From Gemmatimonadota bacterium (lineage in GTDB: Bacteria; Gemmatimonadota; Gemmatimonadetes; Gemmatimonadales; Gemmatimonadaceae), in contig JAQBQB010000010.1 in the NCBI GenBank assembly GCA_028287235.1, positions 186,001-250,000 on the forward strand: 64,000 nucleotides of DNA, given 5' to 3'. The notes under the pieces are model-generated. The model saw only the letters and a list, made by a program, of their open reading frames with translations, was not told the origin of the DNA and did no database searches. Positions within the stretch are counted from its first letter, which is position 1. Every line of letters begins with the position of its first letter. Made by a program: the position numbers and the translations under genes. Below, in pieces: positions 17,982 to 27,012 of the stretch.

Positions 17982-18923
17982 TCAGGCGCGCGAGAAGTCG
18001 AGCCGCGTTTCGCCCTCGGCTCGCGCGAGCGTGCCGCCTTGCGCCGCGATCAGTCGAACCGCGAGCGCCACGTCGGGCGTTTCGGCGACGCCCGGCCCAT
18101 GATGTACCGCTACGTGAATCGCGCGCGTGTCCCCGTCGACGTGGATGTGAACCTCGGCGCCGTCGGGCGTTCGGCGCACCGCATCGTGGAGCAGGAGGCT
18201 CAGCGCCTCCTGCAATCGCGCGCGATCGCCGAACACCGCCGGCAGAGCGGGCGCGATGTCGGCCGTCACTTTGACCTGCCGCGGCTCGCCCGCGGCGGCA
18301 AGCGCCGGCATCAACAGGCCGATCATCTCGCCCGGACGAACCGCATCGCGCCGAAGCACCACGGTTCCTCGATCGAGCCCGGCGATCTCGCGCAGCCGCT
18401 CCAACTCCGCGCTCGCGGCCTCGGCGGCCTGACGTGCGGCGCCGAGCATTTCCTCCTGGTTTTCGTTGAGATCGCCGAACTTGTTCTCGAGCAGGATGTG
18501 GAGCGGAAGGCGAACTTCATCGAGTCGCCGCACCGCCTCGTCCGATGCCGATGACAGCAGCTCGGCGTACTCACGATTGCGAGCCGCGAGCCGATCGGTC
18601 TCGAGCTGGCGCGCGGCCTCGGCCTCTCCGACCGCGCCGCTCAGTCGATCGACGACGTCTTCGATCGCGTCGAGCTCGTCCTGCCGTTTCCGGCGCGGGC
18701 GGGATCCGAGCGTGTCGCCCATGAGACGCTCGATGCGTTTCGCGACGTACCGCGTGTTGGTCCAGGCCACGATCAACGACACGACCGCGGCGACGACGGC
18801 CACGCCGACCACCCACGTGGGCGCCGTGTGGGCATACTGTCCCCAATAGGCGAGGCCGGCGACCGTGAAGACACCGAGCACCGCCGGCAGGACCGCGAGA
18901 AAAAGTCGTTGGCCGACGCGCAT
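17982..18923 (-). CDS. Degenerate sensor histidine kinase (pseudokinase) in the kdp operon
   Basis: 313 residues: two N-terminal membrane helices (about 8-28 and 35-55), a short helical linker, then a kinase-like core. At the HisKA position the sequence is LDEVRLPLHIL where SHELRTPL is expected, so the phosphorylated His is Asp. The N-box reads LLLHDAVRRTP (Asn replaced by Asp), and the G1 position VHHGPG has His for the usual Asp. Autophosphorylation is therefore unlikely. Start ATG 18923 overlaps the kdpD-like stop (ATGA), so it is coupled to it. It may be a membrane partner or scaffold for the split KdpD system; this is inferred. Confidence 0.75.
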   Translation of the reverse strand: MRVGQRLFLAVLPAVLGVFTVAGLAYWGQYAHTAPTWVVGVAVVAAVVSLIVAWTNTRYVAKRIERLMGDTLGSRPRRKRQDELDAIEDVVDRLSGAVGEAEAARQLETDRLAARNREYAELLSSASDEAVRRLDEVRLPLHILLENKFGDLNENQEEMLGAARQAAEAASAELERLREIAGLDRGTVVLRRDAVRPGEMIGLLMPALAAAGEPRQVKVTADIAPALPAVFGDRARLQEALSLLLHDAVRRTPDGAEVHIHVDGDTRAIHVAVHHGPGVAETPDVALAVRLIAAQGGTLARAEGETRLDFSRA

Positions 18924-20119
18924 CAGGCTCTCCGTGCTCCAGGGCCGCGCGCGTCGGCACGCGCTTCATCGAGCGAGACCACGAGGACGTCGAGCCCGAG
19001 CCTGTTGTTGACGAGCTGCTCGATCACGGAAGCCCGCCACAATTTCTGCCACCACGAGCGGCGGCTCTGGCCCACGAGGATCACCGTGACGCCCTTTTCG
19101 CGCGCGAATCGGCTCAGCGCTTGCGGGACATTCTCGCCGGTGAGCTTCACGACCTCGGCGCCCATCGTCTGCGCCATCTGGATGTTGTCGACGAGCTTTC
19201 GCTGAAGCGTCGCATCGATCTTGTCGGCCGCTTCGTCGGGCGTCTGGACGTAGACGCAATACCAGTCCGAGTTGAGCCGCCCGGCCATGCGGCTGCCTTT
19301 TCGGAGCAGAACGGCCGTGTGCGGCGGGCTGCTCGACATCGCGACGAGGATGCGATCGACCGTCTTTCGCTCCGGTGCCGGCCCTTGCTCCTCGCGGCGC
19401 ACGATCTCCTCGCGCGTGCGGTCCACGGAGCTGGCCACCTCGCGCAGCGCGAGCTCGCGCAGCGTCGTCAGATTCTCCGCGGTAAAGAAGTTCGTGAGCG
19501 CGCTCTGGATCTTCTCCGGCGCATAGATCTTCCCGTCCTCCAACCGCTGCCGCAGATCTTCGGACGAGATGTCGAGGTTCACCACCTGATCCGCCGAGCC
19601 GATGACCCAATCGGGAATCGTCTCGCGCACGGTCACCCCGAGCGTACGCTGAATGACGTCGTTGAGCGATTCGAGATGCTGCACGTTCACCGCCGTAATG
19701 ACGTTGATGCCCTCGTCGAGCAGGTCCATCACGTCTTCCCAGCGCTTGCGGTGCCTGGAGCCGGGCACGTTGGTGTGCGCGCATTCGTCGACGATGGCGA
19801 TCTTGGGGCATCGCGCGATGATCGCGTCGACGTCCATCTCCTCGAGCGTCACGCCGCGGTATTCGATCTTCTTCCGTGGCACGATCTCGAGATCCCTGAT
19901 CTGCGCTTCGGTATCGATGCGCCGGTGCGTCTCGACGAAGCCCACCACGCAGTCGATGTCGCGCCGGCGGAGATCGTGCGCTTCATTGAGCATGCGATAG
20001 GTCTTCCCCGTTCCGGCCGCCGACCCGATGTACACCTTGAGCTTCCCCCGCTCTCGTTGCTGGACGAGGGCGAGAAAGTCCGATTCTTCGGGAAGGCTGG
20101 CCGGCTTGGGTGTAGTCAT
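18923..20119 (-). CDS. kdpD: Stand-alone N-terminal half of KdpD (KdpD domain plus USP domain)
   Basis: 398 residues with the KdpD sensor ATP site GSAAGTGKT (residues 32-40), Walker B region IAIVDECAHTN, and a universal-stress-type domain (about 245-385, RILVAMSSSPPHTAVLLRKGSRMA). It ends before the DUF4118, GAF, HisKA and ATPase parts of full-length KdpD (about 890 residues). In other bacteria this region senses K+ status and can bind c-di-AMP. The matching DUF4118 kinase and KdpE-like regulator are at 36545-38825. A 65-base gap separates it from the porin gene upstream. Confidence 0.93.
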   Translation of the reverse strand: MTTPKPASLPEESDFLALVQQRERGKLKVYIGSAAGTGKTYRMLNEAHDLRRRDIDCVVGFVETHRRIDTEAQIRDLEIVPRKKIEYRGVTLEEMDVDAIIARCPKIAIVDECAHTNVPGSRHRKRWEDVMDLLDEGINVITAVNVQHLESLNDVIQRTLGVTVRETIPDWVIGSADQVVNLDISSEDLRQRLEDGKIYAPEKIQSALTNFFTAENLTTLRELALREVASSVDRTREEIVRREEQGPAPERKTVDRILVAMSSSPPHTAVLLRKGSRMAGRLNSDWYCVYVQTPDEAADKIDATLQRKLVDNIQMAQTMGAEVVKLTGENVPQALSRFAREKGVTVILVGQSRRSWWQKLWRASVIEQLVNNRLGLDVLVVSLDEARADARGPGARRA

Positions 20120-20184
20120 CGCACTCGAAAGTGTTCGACGAGGGGGAAGAGAGCGAGATGGAGCACCGGACGTCGCTCGTGTGG

Positions 20185-21549
20185 TTAGAGCTTCACGAGC
20201 AGCGCGAGATTCAGCCTCGTCTCGTTCTTTCGCAGATCCGGCGTGAAGCCCGGCACCACCGATCCCAATGGGCCGGTGTTACCGCCCGGCGGCGTCATAC
20301 CCCCGGGGCCGGCAAAGTACGGAACGTTCGCTTCGCGATGGTTGAGCTCGAGGCGAAACGTCGAATACTGATCGGGCATGTAGTCGAGCGTGATCGACGT
20401 GTCCCACGCCTTGAACTGATCCCCGGGATTCTCGGTGAAGTACGGCGTGCCGGAGAACGCCGTCGCGCCATTGATCGGCGGCAATAGCACCAGGTACCGG
20501 CCTGGGTTTGTCATACCTCCGATACCGAGCGTGAGACCGAACTTGTCCTGCGCGAACCAGCTCCGGTTGTAGAGCATGGCGCCAAGAAAATATTGCGATG
20601 GGCTGGCCGCGGTACCGCCGCTGCAGCTCACGCCTCCGCCGCTCTCACACCCCGCGTCGACGGTCAGCGAGAACGCGCCCTTGTCGTACGTCGACTTCGG
20701 TGCGTCGCAATATTTCACCTCGAGGCTGTTGTCCGTGTGGAGGCGCCAGCGATCCGGAATTCCAAGCCAATCGTGACCGTAGTAGTTGTTCGTCAGCATC
20801 GACACGGCGCCGTTGGGGCGATAGAGAATCTGCCCGCCCACACCCGGAGCTTCGTTGAACATGCCGTACGACTGCCACCCGTTGATCAGCCACGGCTCGA
20901 TCTTCAGGTGCTCGCTCGTGTACACCTGCAGGCGGAGCCCGGTGAAGAACCACGGCGTGTTCGACGAGACGTACGACGGCTGGTACGCCCAGTTGTCGGC
21001 GTTGTAATAGCTGAACAGGCCGATGTACGAGAGGAAGATCCCTGCGTCGAGGTTGATGCCGTTCAGCGTGTTCCAGTGGCGCCCGCCGTAGGCCTCGGAC
21101 AGATAGCGATACGCGTTGTCGAGCTGCCACTGGCCGCGGCCCGGGCTCGCGTCGTTGCGCGGCGTCATCGTCGAGTACATGCCGAATTGCGTCATGATGC
21201 GGCCGCGCGCGAAGCCGCAATGGAAATCGCCGCCAATTCCAAGCTGCTGCACCTGGATCTCATTCGTCCGCCCGCTCTCCGAGGTCCCGTCGAGCGTGTG
21301 GTCCTTGGGGTGGTTGAAGTCGCCGATGTACGCGATGTCCGCGCGGAACTCGCCGGTGAAGTACGGCGTGGCCAGCGGCGAGTCCTTCGCGCGGGTGTTC
21401 CCGTTCAACCAAGTCCAGTCGGCGAAGGCGAACGGATCGGCCTTTTTCCCCACGGTATCCGGGGCGCACGGTCCTGCCTGCGCGCCGGCGGACGTCGCCG
21501 CGAGCTGAAGGGCGAGGCCCACGCCGACGGCTGCAATCGATGTTTTCAT
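20185..21549 (-). CDS. Outer-membrane beta-barrel protein of the OmpL-like (BBP2) porin type
   Basis: 454 residues with a cleavable signal (MKTSIAAVGVGLALQLAATSAGAQA). The rest is rich in aromatic, alternating strands and ends NETRLNLALLVKL, as outer-membrane barrels do. Repeated motifs such as NADNWAYQPSYVSSNTPWFF and GQILYRPNGAVSMLTNNYYG fit the bbp_2 family, which is often found in kdp operons. The start overlaps the kdpC stop by four bases. A role in letting K+ cross the outer membrane is plausible but inferred from position. Confidence 0.85.
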   Translation of the reverse strand: MKTSIAAVGVGLALQLAATSAGAQAGPCAPDTVGKKADPFAFADWTWLNGNTRAKDSPLATPYFTGEFRADIAYIGDFNHPKDHTLDGTSESGRTNEIQVQQLGIGGDFHCGFARGRIMTQFGMYSTMTPRNDASPGRGQWQLDNAYRYLSEAYGGRHWNTLNGINLDAGIFLSYIGLFSYYNADNWAYQPSYVSSNTPWFFTGLRLQVYTSEHLKIEPWLINGWQSYGMFNEAPGVGGQILYRPNGAVSMLTNNYYGHDWLGIPDRWRLHTDNSLEVKYCDAPKSTYDKGAFSLTVDAGCESGGGVSCSGGTAASPSQYFLGAMLYNRSWFAQDKFGLTLGIGGMTNPGRYLVLLPPINGATAFSGTPYFTENPGDQFKAWDTSITLDYMPDQYSTFRLELNHREANVPYFAGPGGMTPPGGNTGPLGSVVPGFTPDLRKNETRLNLALLVKL

Positions 21550-22127
21550 TGTTTGAAGGCGCTGTCGAGCGCGATGTTGAGGAGAAGGACATTCACGCGC
21601 GGCTCGCCGAAGAAGCCGAACTGTCTGGCTTCGACGTGCCGGTCCAACAGGGCGCGCACCGCCGCCGAGTCGGCGTGCCGGGCGCGTGCAACCCGCGCGA
21701 CCTGCAGATAGGCATTCGCGGGCGAGATGTGCGGATCGAGTCCGGACGCGGACGACGTCACCATGTCCGTGGGAATCCGGCCCTTCACGGCGCCGTCGTT
21801 CTTCACGGCGCTGTCCACCGACTGAGCGATGAGCGTGTCGGCGAGCTTCGCGTCGGTCGGGCCCTTGTTCGTGCCTCCCGAAGCAGTCGCGTCGTAGCCG
21901 CGCCCCGCCGCGGAGGGTCGCGGGTGGAAGTACTTCGGCTGCGTGAACGCCTGGCCAATGAGCTCACTGCCCACCACCCGCCCTTCGACGGACACCAGTG
22001 AGCCGTTCGACTGTCGCGGGAAAACGGCCTGCGCGATGCCCGTGACTACGCCCGGATAGACGAAGCCGGTGATGACGCAGAGCAGCAGCGTCATGACGAT
22101 CGCGGGGCGTAATTGATTGCGTAGCAT
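21546..22127 (-). CDS. kdpC: KdpC, periplasmic/accessory subunit of the K+-transporting ATPase
   Basis: 193 residues with one N-terminal membrane helix (MTLLLCVITGFVYPGVVTGIAQAVFP) and the conserved SELIGQAFTQPKYFHPRPSA and SGLDPHISPANAYLQVARVA blocks. KdpC stabilises the KdpA-KdpB complex and raises K+ affinity. ATG 22127 fits the family start; a longer open frame reads upstream through repeated DNA at 22146-22222 and is not used. The 3' end overlaps the porin gene. Confidence 0.96.
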   Translation of the reverse strand: MLRNQLRPAIVMTLLLCVITGFVYPGVVTGIAQAVFPRQSNGSLVSVEGRVVGSELIGQAFTQPKYFHPRPSAAGRGYDATASGGTNKGPTDAKLADTLIAQSVDSAVKNDGAVKGRIPTDMVTSSASGLDPHISPANAYLQVARVARARHADSAAVRALLDRHVEARQFGFFGEPRVNVLLLNIALDSAFKQ

Positions 22128-22145
22128 AGATCCTTCGCGTTGCTC

Positions 22146-22222
22146 AGGATGACAAGCGGTGCAGGATGACACGCCGTTCAGGATGACACGCCGTTCAGGA
22201 TGACAAGCGGTTCAGGATGACA
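22146..22222. repeat. 17-bp tandem repeat between kdpC and kdpB
   Basis: About four and a half copies of AGGATGACACGCCGTTC / AGGATGACAAGCGGTTC. On the minus strand each unit contains TTGTCATCCTGA or GTGTCATCCTGA; the first supplies the last codons (LSS) and TGA stop of kdpB. Same family as 1661-1699 and 4795-4924. Confidence 0.9.
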
Positions 22223-24341
22223 AATGCGTGAAGACGAGAAGCACGTCGATGATCTTGATGCCGATGAACGGCACGACGAGTCCGCCGAACCCGTACACGA
22301 ACAGATTGCGCCGGAGAATCACGGCGGCGGGCGCGGGCCGATAGCGAACGCCGCGCAGCGCCAGCGGAATGAGCGCGATGATGATCAGCGCGTTGAAGAT
22401 CACGCTGGCCAGGATCGCCGACTGCGGCGAGTGCAGCCGCATTACGTTGAGTGCGTTGAGCGCCGGATATGTCACCATGAACATCGCGGGGATGATCGCG
22501 AAGTACTTGGCCACGTCGTTGGCGATCGAGAACGTCGTCAGCGATCCGCGCGTCATCAGCAGCTGCTTCCCGATCTCCACGACTTCGATGAGCTTCGTGG
22601 GATTGGAATCGAGATCGATCATGTTGCCCGCTTCCTTCGCCGCCTGCGTGCCGCTGTTCATCGCCACGCCCACGTCGGCCTGGGCGAGCGCCGGCGCGTC
22701 GTTGGTGCCGTCGCCGGTCATCGCCACGAGCTTGCCGCCGGCCTGCTCGCGCTTGATCAGCGCCATCTTGTCTTCCGGCCTCGCCTCGGCGAGAAAATCG
22801 TCGACCCCCGCTTCGTTCGCGATGGCCGCCGCGGTGAGCGGGTTGTCGCCGGTGATCATCACCGTGCGAATGCCCATGGCGCGGAGCCGGTCGAACCGCT
22901 CCTTCATGCCGCCCTTCACGACGTCTTTCAGATAGATCACGCCGAGGATTCTCGCCGTGTGACCCTCGGCTTCGGCGACGACGAGCGGCGTGCCGCCCGC
23001 GCGGCTCACACGCTCCACCGCTTCGGTCATCGCGCTGGGAATCTCTCCGCCATGCTCACGAACCCAGCGTGCGATGGAATCGCCGGCACCTTTGCGCAGC
23101 TCCACGCCGCTCCAGTTCACGCCGCTCATGCGGGTCGTGGCCGAGAAGGGAACGAACTCCATGTTCGTGGGCCGTTCCGCCAAGTCGCCGACGCCGACAC
23201 TTACCACGCGGTTCCCCTCGGCCAGCGTGCGGCCGCGTAGCCCGAACCGTTCCTTGGCGAGCACCACGATGCTCCTGCCCTCTGGTGTCTCGTCGGGGAG
23301 CGACGCGAGCTGCGCACGGTCGGCAAAGTGCGCCAGGTCCACGCCGGGCATCGGCAAGAACTCCACCGCCTGCCGGTTGCCGAGCGTGATGGTTCCCGTC
23401 TTGTCGAGCAGCAGCGTGTTGACGTCGCCCGCCGCCTCGACCGCGCGCCCGCTCATCGAGATCACGTTCTGCTGGATCATGCGATCCATGCCCGCGATGC
23501 CGATGGCCGACAGCAGTCCGCCGATCGTGGTCGGAATGAGACACACGAGCAAGGCGATGAGCACCGGAATGCTCGCCGGCGCGCCGCTGTAGGTCGCGAA
23601 CGGCTGGAGCGTCACCACCGCGAAGAGAAAGATGATCGTGAGCCCAGACAACAGGATCGTGAGCGCGATCTCGTTCGGCGTCTTCTGGCGCGTGGCGCCT
23701 TCGACGAGCGCGATCATGCGATCGATGAACGTCTCGCCGGGATTCGCCGTGATGCGAATGATCAGATAGTCGGAGAGCACCTTCGTACCGCCCGTGACCG
23801 CCGAGCGATCGCCGCCCGACTCGCGGATCACCGGGGCGGACTCGCCGGTGATTGCGGACTCGTCGACCGACGCGACGCCTTGAGCGACTTCGCCATCGCT
23901 GGGAATGACGTCGCCGGGCGTGCAGAGCACGAGATCTCCTTTCCGCAGCGACGAAGCGATCACCATCTCGAAGGCGAGCTTGTCGATCTCGCCCGCATGG
24001 CCCAGGTCCGAAGCGTCGAGCCGGCGGGCATGCGTCTGCGTCCGCGAGGCGCGCAGCGTATCGGCTTGGGCCTTCCCGCGGCCTTCGGCCATCGCTTCGG
24101 CGAAGTTCGCGAAGACGACGGTGAACCACAGCCAGAGCACGATCTGGATGGTGAATCCGATTGCGGCGCGTCCGCTGGCCACGTCGCGCACCAGAACGAG
24201 TGTGCTCAACACGCTGCCGACGAGCACGACGAACATCACCGGGTTCGGGAGCATGTGCCGCGGATCGAGCTTCACGAATGCTTCGCCGATCGCGCGGCGG
24301 ACGATGGGCGGGTCGAAGAGAGGGCGTTTCTGGATGGTCAT
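22212..24341 (-). CDS. kdpB: KdpB, P-type ATPase subunit of the Kdp K+ pump
   Basis: 709 residues. The phosphorylation motif DKTGT is at 313-317 (D313), TGES is at 165-168, and [17 protein letters not shown] is present. Membrane helices lie at about 35-80, 227-280 and the last 130 residues. Start ATG 24341 has GGAG six bases upstream. The final FTHLSS codons and the stop come from a dispersed repeat, so the C-terminus has probably been rewritten by it. The gene is separated from kdpA by a 533-bp inverted-repeat element containing a GxxExxY gene on the opposite strand. Confidence 0.97.
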   Translation of the reverse strand: MTIQKRPLFDPPIVRRAIGEAFVKLDPRHMLPNPVMFVVLVGSVLSTLVLVRDVASGRAAIGFTIQIVLWLWFTVVFANFAEAMAEGRGKAQADTLRASRTQTHARRLDASDLGHAGEIDKLAFEMVIASSLRKGDLVLCTPGDVIPSDGEVAQGVASVDESAITGESAPVIRESGGDRSAVTGGTKVLSDYLIIRITANPGETFIDRMIALVEGATRQKTPNEIALTILLSGLTIIFLFAVVTLQPFATYSGAPASIPVLIALLVCLIPTTIGGLLSAIGIAGMDRMIQQNVISMSGRAVEAAGDVNTLLLDKTGTITLGNRQAVEFLPMPGVDLAHFADRAQLASLPDETPEGRSIVVLAKERFGLRGRTLAEGNRVVSVGVGDLAERPTNMEFVPFSATTRMSGVNWSGVELRKGAGDSIARWVREHGGEIPSAMTEAVERVSRAGGTPLVVAEAEGHTARILGVIYLKDVVKGGMKERFDRLRAMGIRTVMITGDNPLTAAAIANEAGVDDFLAEARPEDKMALIKREQAGGKLVAMTGDGTNDAPALAQADVGVAMNSGTQAAKEAGNMIDLDSNPTKLIEVVEIGKQLLMTRGSLTTFSIANDVAKYFAIIPAMFMVTYPALNALNVMRLHSPQSAILASVIFNALIIIALIPLALRGVRYRPAPAAVILRRNLFVYGFGGLVVPFIGIKIIDVLLVFTHLSS

Positions 24342-24396
24342 GAAGAGCTCCGCGATTGAATGGTTCGCGGTGAGGGATCGAGGTGGTGGCGTTGCA

Positions 24397-24930
24397 ACAG
24401 CGTTGGCACAGACTGAGACGGACACGGCACGGACACGCACGGAGGCACGCATTGGGAGCTCATGGGACGGCGCCGTTGCTTCATGGCGACATCACGGCGG
24501 AGATCATTCGCCTCTTTCTCCGGGTGTACGACCGGCTTGGATTCGGCTACTTGGAGTCGGTGTATCGCAACGCGCTTGCGCACGAGCTCACGAAGGCCGG
24601 AGTTACATTCGAGCGCGAGGCGACAATCGATGTCTGGTACGATGGGATTTGCGTGGGACACTTTCGCGCCGACTTTCTCGTGGAGGGTCGCGTCATTGTC
24701 GAAGTGAAAGCCTGCGAGACACTCGTCGGTGCGCACCGAGAACAAGTCCTCAACTACCTCCGCGGCTCTCACCTCGAGGTTGGACTGCTGCTGCATTTTG
24801 GGCCCGCAGCCAAGTTTCGCCGCGTCCTCTACACGAATGACCGAAAGGCGGACCTTCGCGCCGTAACCGCCGTTCCGTGAGTGTCCGTGCTCGTCCGTGC
24901 GTGTCCGTGCGTGTCCGTGCCAACGCTGTC
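24397..24930. mobile_element. Small inverted-repeat-bounded element carrying a GxxExxY gene
   Basis: Left end 24397-24444 begins ACAGCGTTGGCAC and continues with GGACACGGCACGGACACGC. The right end, read inward from 24930, begins GACAGCGTTGGCACGGACAC and contains four GTGTCCGTGC-type direct repeats. The outer 13 bases match exactly in inverted orientation. The only gene inside is the GxxExxY ORF. The unit interrupts the kdpA-kdpB junction in antisense orientation. No target-site duplication is evident and there is no transposase, so mobility is inferred. Confidence 0.6.
24452..24880 (+). CDS. GxxExxY family protein (PD-(D/E)XK-like fold)
   Basis: 142 residues. The family signature appears as [13 protein letters not shown], followed by the nuclease-fold core [20 protein letters not shown], where D and E-x-K occupy the positions of a PD-(D/E)XK active site, and then [23 protein letters not shown]. 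The family's function is not established. TTG 24452 is chosen because GGAGG (24441-24445) lies six bases upstream; TTG 24476 is an alternative. It is antisense to the kdp operon and bounded by inverted repeats. Cargo or maintenance factor of a small element is my inference. Confidence 0.85.
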   Translation: MGAHGTAPLLHGDITAEIIRLFLRVYDRLGFGYLESVYRNALAHELTKAGVTFEREATIDVWYDGICVGHFRADFLVEGRVIVEVKACETLVGAHREQVLNYLRGSHLEVGLLLHFGPAAKFRRVLYTNDRKADLRAVTAVP

Positions 24931-24943
24931 CCCGAGCTCGACA

Positions 24944-26659
24944 TCAGAACACCTTCCCCGCCGTCATCGACAGATGCTCGACGATCGGCCCAAGCGCGAG
25001 CGCCGGAAAAAACGTCAGCGCACTGAGAATGAGCACGACGCTCACCAGCAGTCCCACGAACAGTCCGCCGGTAACCGGAAACGTCCCCGCGCTCTCCGGC
25101 GCCACCTTCTTTTCGGCCATGAACCCCGCCAGCGCCAGCATCGGTACCATCATCCCGAACCGGCCGATCAGCGTGTTGAGACCGAGCGTCGTGTTGTAGT
25201 AGTACGTGCTTCCCGTCAGCCCTCCGAAGGCGCTGCCGTTGTTCGCCGCGGTCGACGTGAACGCATACAGGATCTCTGATAGTCCGTGCGGTCCGCTGTT
25301 GTTCAGACCGGCCCGTCCCGGCTCGAGCAGCACCGAGAGGCCGGTGAGCGTGAGAATGACCGCCGGAAACACGAGCGCATACAGCATCGCCATCTGGACT
25401 TCGCGCGCCTGAATCTTCTTGCCGAGGTACTCGGGCGTTCGACCCACCATGAGTCCGGCGATGAACACCGTCAGCACGATCATCACGATGATGCCGTACA
25501 ACCCGGCGCCCACTCCGCCGTAGACGACCTCGCCCAACTGCATGTTGATCAGCGGCACGAGTCCGCCGAGTGGCGTGAACGAGTCGTGCATCGCGTTGAC
25601 GCAGCCGCACGACGCGTCGGTCGTCACGGTCGCGAAGAGCGCGGAGTTGGCGATCCCGAACCGCACCTCCTTCCCTTCCATGTTGCCGCCCGGATTCGTC
25701 TCGCTGGCGACGAGATCGAGGCCGCGGGCACCATGAATCGGATTGCCCCGTGCCTCCGACCAGTAGGCCGTCGTGACGCCGGCGAAGAACAGCAGGAACA
25801 TCGCGGCCCATACGGCCCAGCCATGCCGCGTGTTCTTCACCATTCGGCCGAACATGTAGACCAGGCCCGACGGGATCATGAAGATCATGAACACCGACCA
25901 GAAGTTGGTCCACGGCGTGGGGCTCTCGAACGGATGCGCCGAATTCGCGTTGAAGAACCCGCCGCCGTTGGTGCCGAGCTGCTTGATCGATTCCTGGCTC
26001 GCCACCGGCCCCATGGCCAGCGTCTGCTTCGCGCCCTCGAGGGTGGTGACCGTGAGGTACGGCTTGAAGTTCTGAATCGTGCCTTGTTGAATGAACACGA
26101 GCGCCGCGACGAAGGAGAGCGGCAACAAGACGTAGAGCGTTCCGCGCGTGAGATCCGCGTAGAAGTTGCCGAGCTTTCCGGCCGAGCGCCGTGCGAGGCC
26201 GCGCACGAGCGCCACGGCCACGGCCATGCCCACGGCGGCCGAGATGAAGTTGTGATAGGCGAGCTGCGTCATCTGCGACAGATACGACATCGTCGATTCG
26301 CCGCTATACGACTGCCAGTTCGTGTTGGCCGTGAACGATGCCGACGTCTCGAACGACTGACGGTCCGGCACCGCGGCCAGATGCTGTGGGTTCAGCGGCA
26401 ATACCGCCTGCAGCCGCAGCACGACGTAGGTGAGCAGCATCGTGATCAGGCTGAAGATCAGCATCGCGCTCGCGTAGCGCGTCCAGTGCTGGTCCTCCTC
26501 GGGATCGACGCCGCAGAGGCGGTAGAGGATGCGCTCGACGGGCGCGAGCCAGCGGACCGACCCGTCGTACACGCGCGCGAGGTAGACGCCAAGCGGCTTC
26601 GCGACGAGCAGGATCGCGACTGCGAAGAAGGCGATTTGCAGCCAACCGTTGACGGTCAT
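24944..26659 (-). CDS. kdpA: KdpA, K+-translocating channel-like subunit
   Basis: 571 residues, about ten membrane helices, four selectivity-filter-like repeats, and the typical LGTNGGGFFNANSAHPFESP and GMMVPMLALAGFMAEKK blocks. KdpA carries the K+ selectivity filter of the KdpFABC pump in the inner membrane. Start ATG 26659 lies one base after the kdpF stop. Downstream, the inverted-repeat element begins 13 bases past its stop codon. Confidence 0.97.
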   Translation of the reverse strand: MTVNGWLQIAFFAVAILLVAKPLGVYLARVYDGSVRWLAPVERILYRLCGVDPEEDQHWTRYASAMLIFSLITMLLTYVVLRLQAVLPLNPQHLAAVPDRQSFETSASFTANTNWQSYSGESTMSYLSQMTQLAYHNFISAAVGMAVAVALVRGLARRSAGKLGNFYADLTRGTLYVLLPLSFVAALVFIQQGTIQNFKPYLTVTTLEGAKQTLAMGPVASQESIKQLGTNGGGFFNANSAHPFESPTPWTNFWSVFMIFMIPSGLVYMFGRMVKNTRHGWAVWAAMFLLFFAGVTTAYWSEARGNPIHGARGLDLVASETNPGGNMEGKEVRFGIANSALFATVTTDASCGCVNAMHDSFTPLGGLVPLINMQLGEVVYGGVGAGLYGIIVMIVLTVFIAGLMVGRTPEYLGKKIQAREVQMAMLYALVFPAVILTLTGLSVLLEPGRAGLNNSGPHGLSEILYAFTSTAANNGSAFGGLTGSTYYYNTTLGLNTLIGRFGMMVPMLALAGFMAEKKVAPESAGTFPVTGGLFVGLLVSVVLILSALTFFPALALGPIVEHLSMTAGKVF

Positions 26660-26660
26660 G

Positions 26661-26750
26661 TCAGAAGCGCTCCGGGCGGAGCAACGTGTACACGAGGTAG
26701 CCGAGGATCGCGACGGCGCACGCGAGGCCGACCCAGCTGTCGAGAGTCAT
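26661..26750 (-). CDS. kdpF: KdpF small membrane subunit
   Basis: 29 residues, MTLDSWVGLACAVAILGYLV followed by YTLLRPERF: a single membrane helix with the LRPE(R/K)F ending of KdpF, which stabilises the Kdp complex. It overlaps the preceding small gene (ATGA) and ends one base before the kdpA start. Confidence 0.93.
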   Translation of the reverse strand: MTLDSWVGLACAVAILGYLVYTLLRPERF

Positions 26751-26863
26751 GATTCGCGCTCCGGCGATTCGGCGCCGCGGCCCATTGCCGCGCACACCCG
26801 CACGTAGGCCAGCATGAGCGCGAAGAAGGCGACGGTTCCGCCTACGTAGATGAGGTCGATCAT
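26747..26863 (-). CDS. Small single-helix membrane protein heading the kdp operon
   Basis: 38 residues: MIDLIYVGGTVAFFALMLAY forms one membrane helix, followed by a polar tail rich in Arg and Glu (MGRGAESPERES). The stop overlaps the kdpF start in an ATGA, which argues that it is translated. Similar short ORFs precede kdpF in some other bacteria, but I know of no assigned function. It could be a further regulatory peptide of the pump. Confidence 0.75.
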   Translation of the reverse strand: MIDLIYVGGTVAFFALMLAYVRVCAAMGRGAESPERES

Positions 26864-26943
26864 TGTGGATTCGCCTGATTGGTCGATCGAGATTGAACGT
26901 ATTTCAGGCGTCGTAAACAGCGCACAAAGACCGGGCACCCTCC

Positions 26944-26960
26944 TATAAAGATCTCGTAAA
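26944..26960 (-). promoter_or_regulatory. Putative KdpE-like binding site of the kdp operon
   Basis: The minus strand reads TTTACG-AGATC-TTTATA, two T-rich half sites 11 bases apart. E. coli kdp has TTTATA-5-TTTACA. The site lies 81 bases before the first small gene of the operon and resembles the motif at 17956-17972. Confidence 0.55.
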
Positions 26961-27012
26961 GCCCAGCGAGATTCCCTTCCGGGTCGCGACACGCGAAACC
27001 GAAAACACAAAA

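Noticed and set aside
24750-25913. Arg/His-rich open frame antisense in frame to kdpA
   Set aside because: Its HTDTHGRART-type sequence is a translation of the GTGTCCGTGC repeats and of kdpA out of frame.
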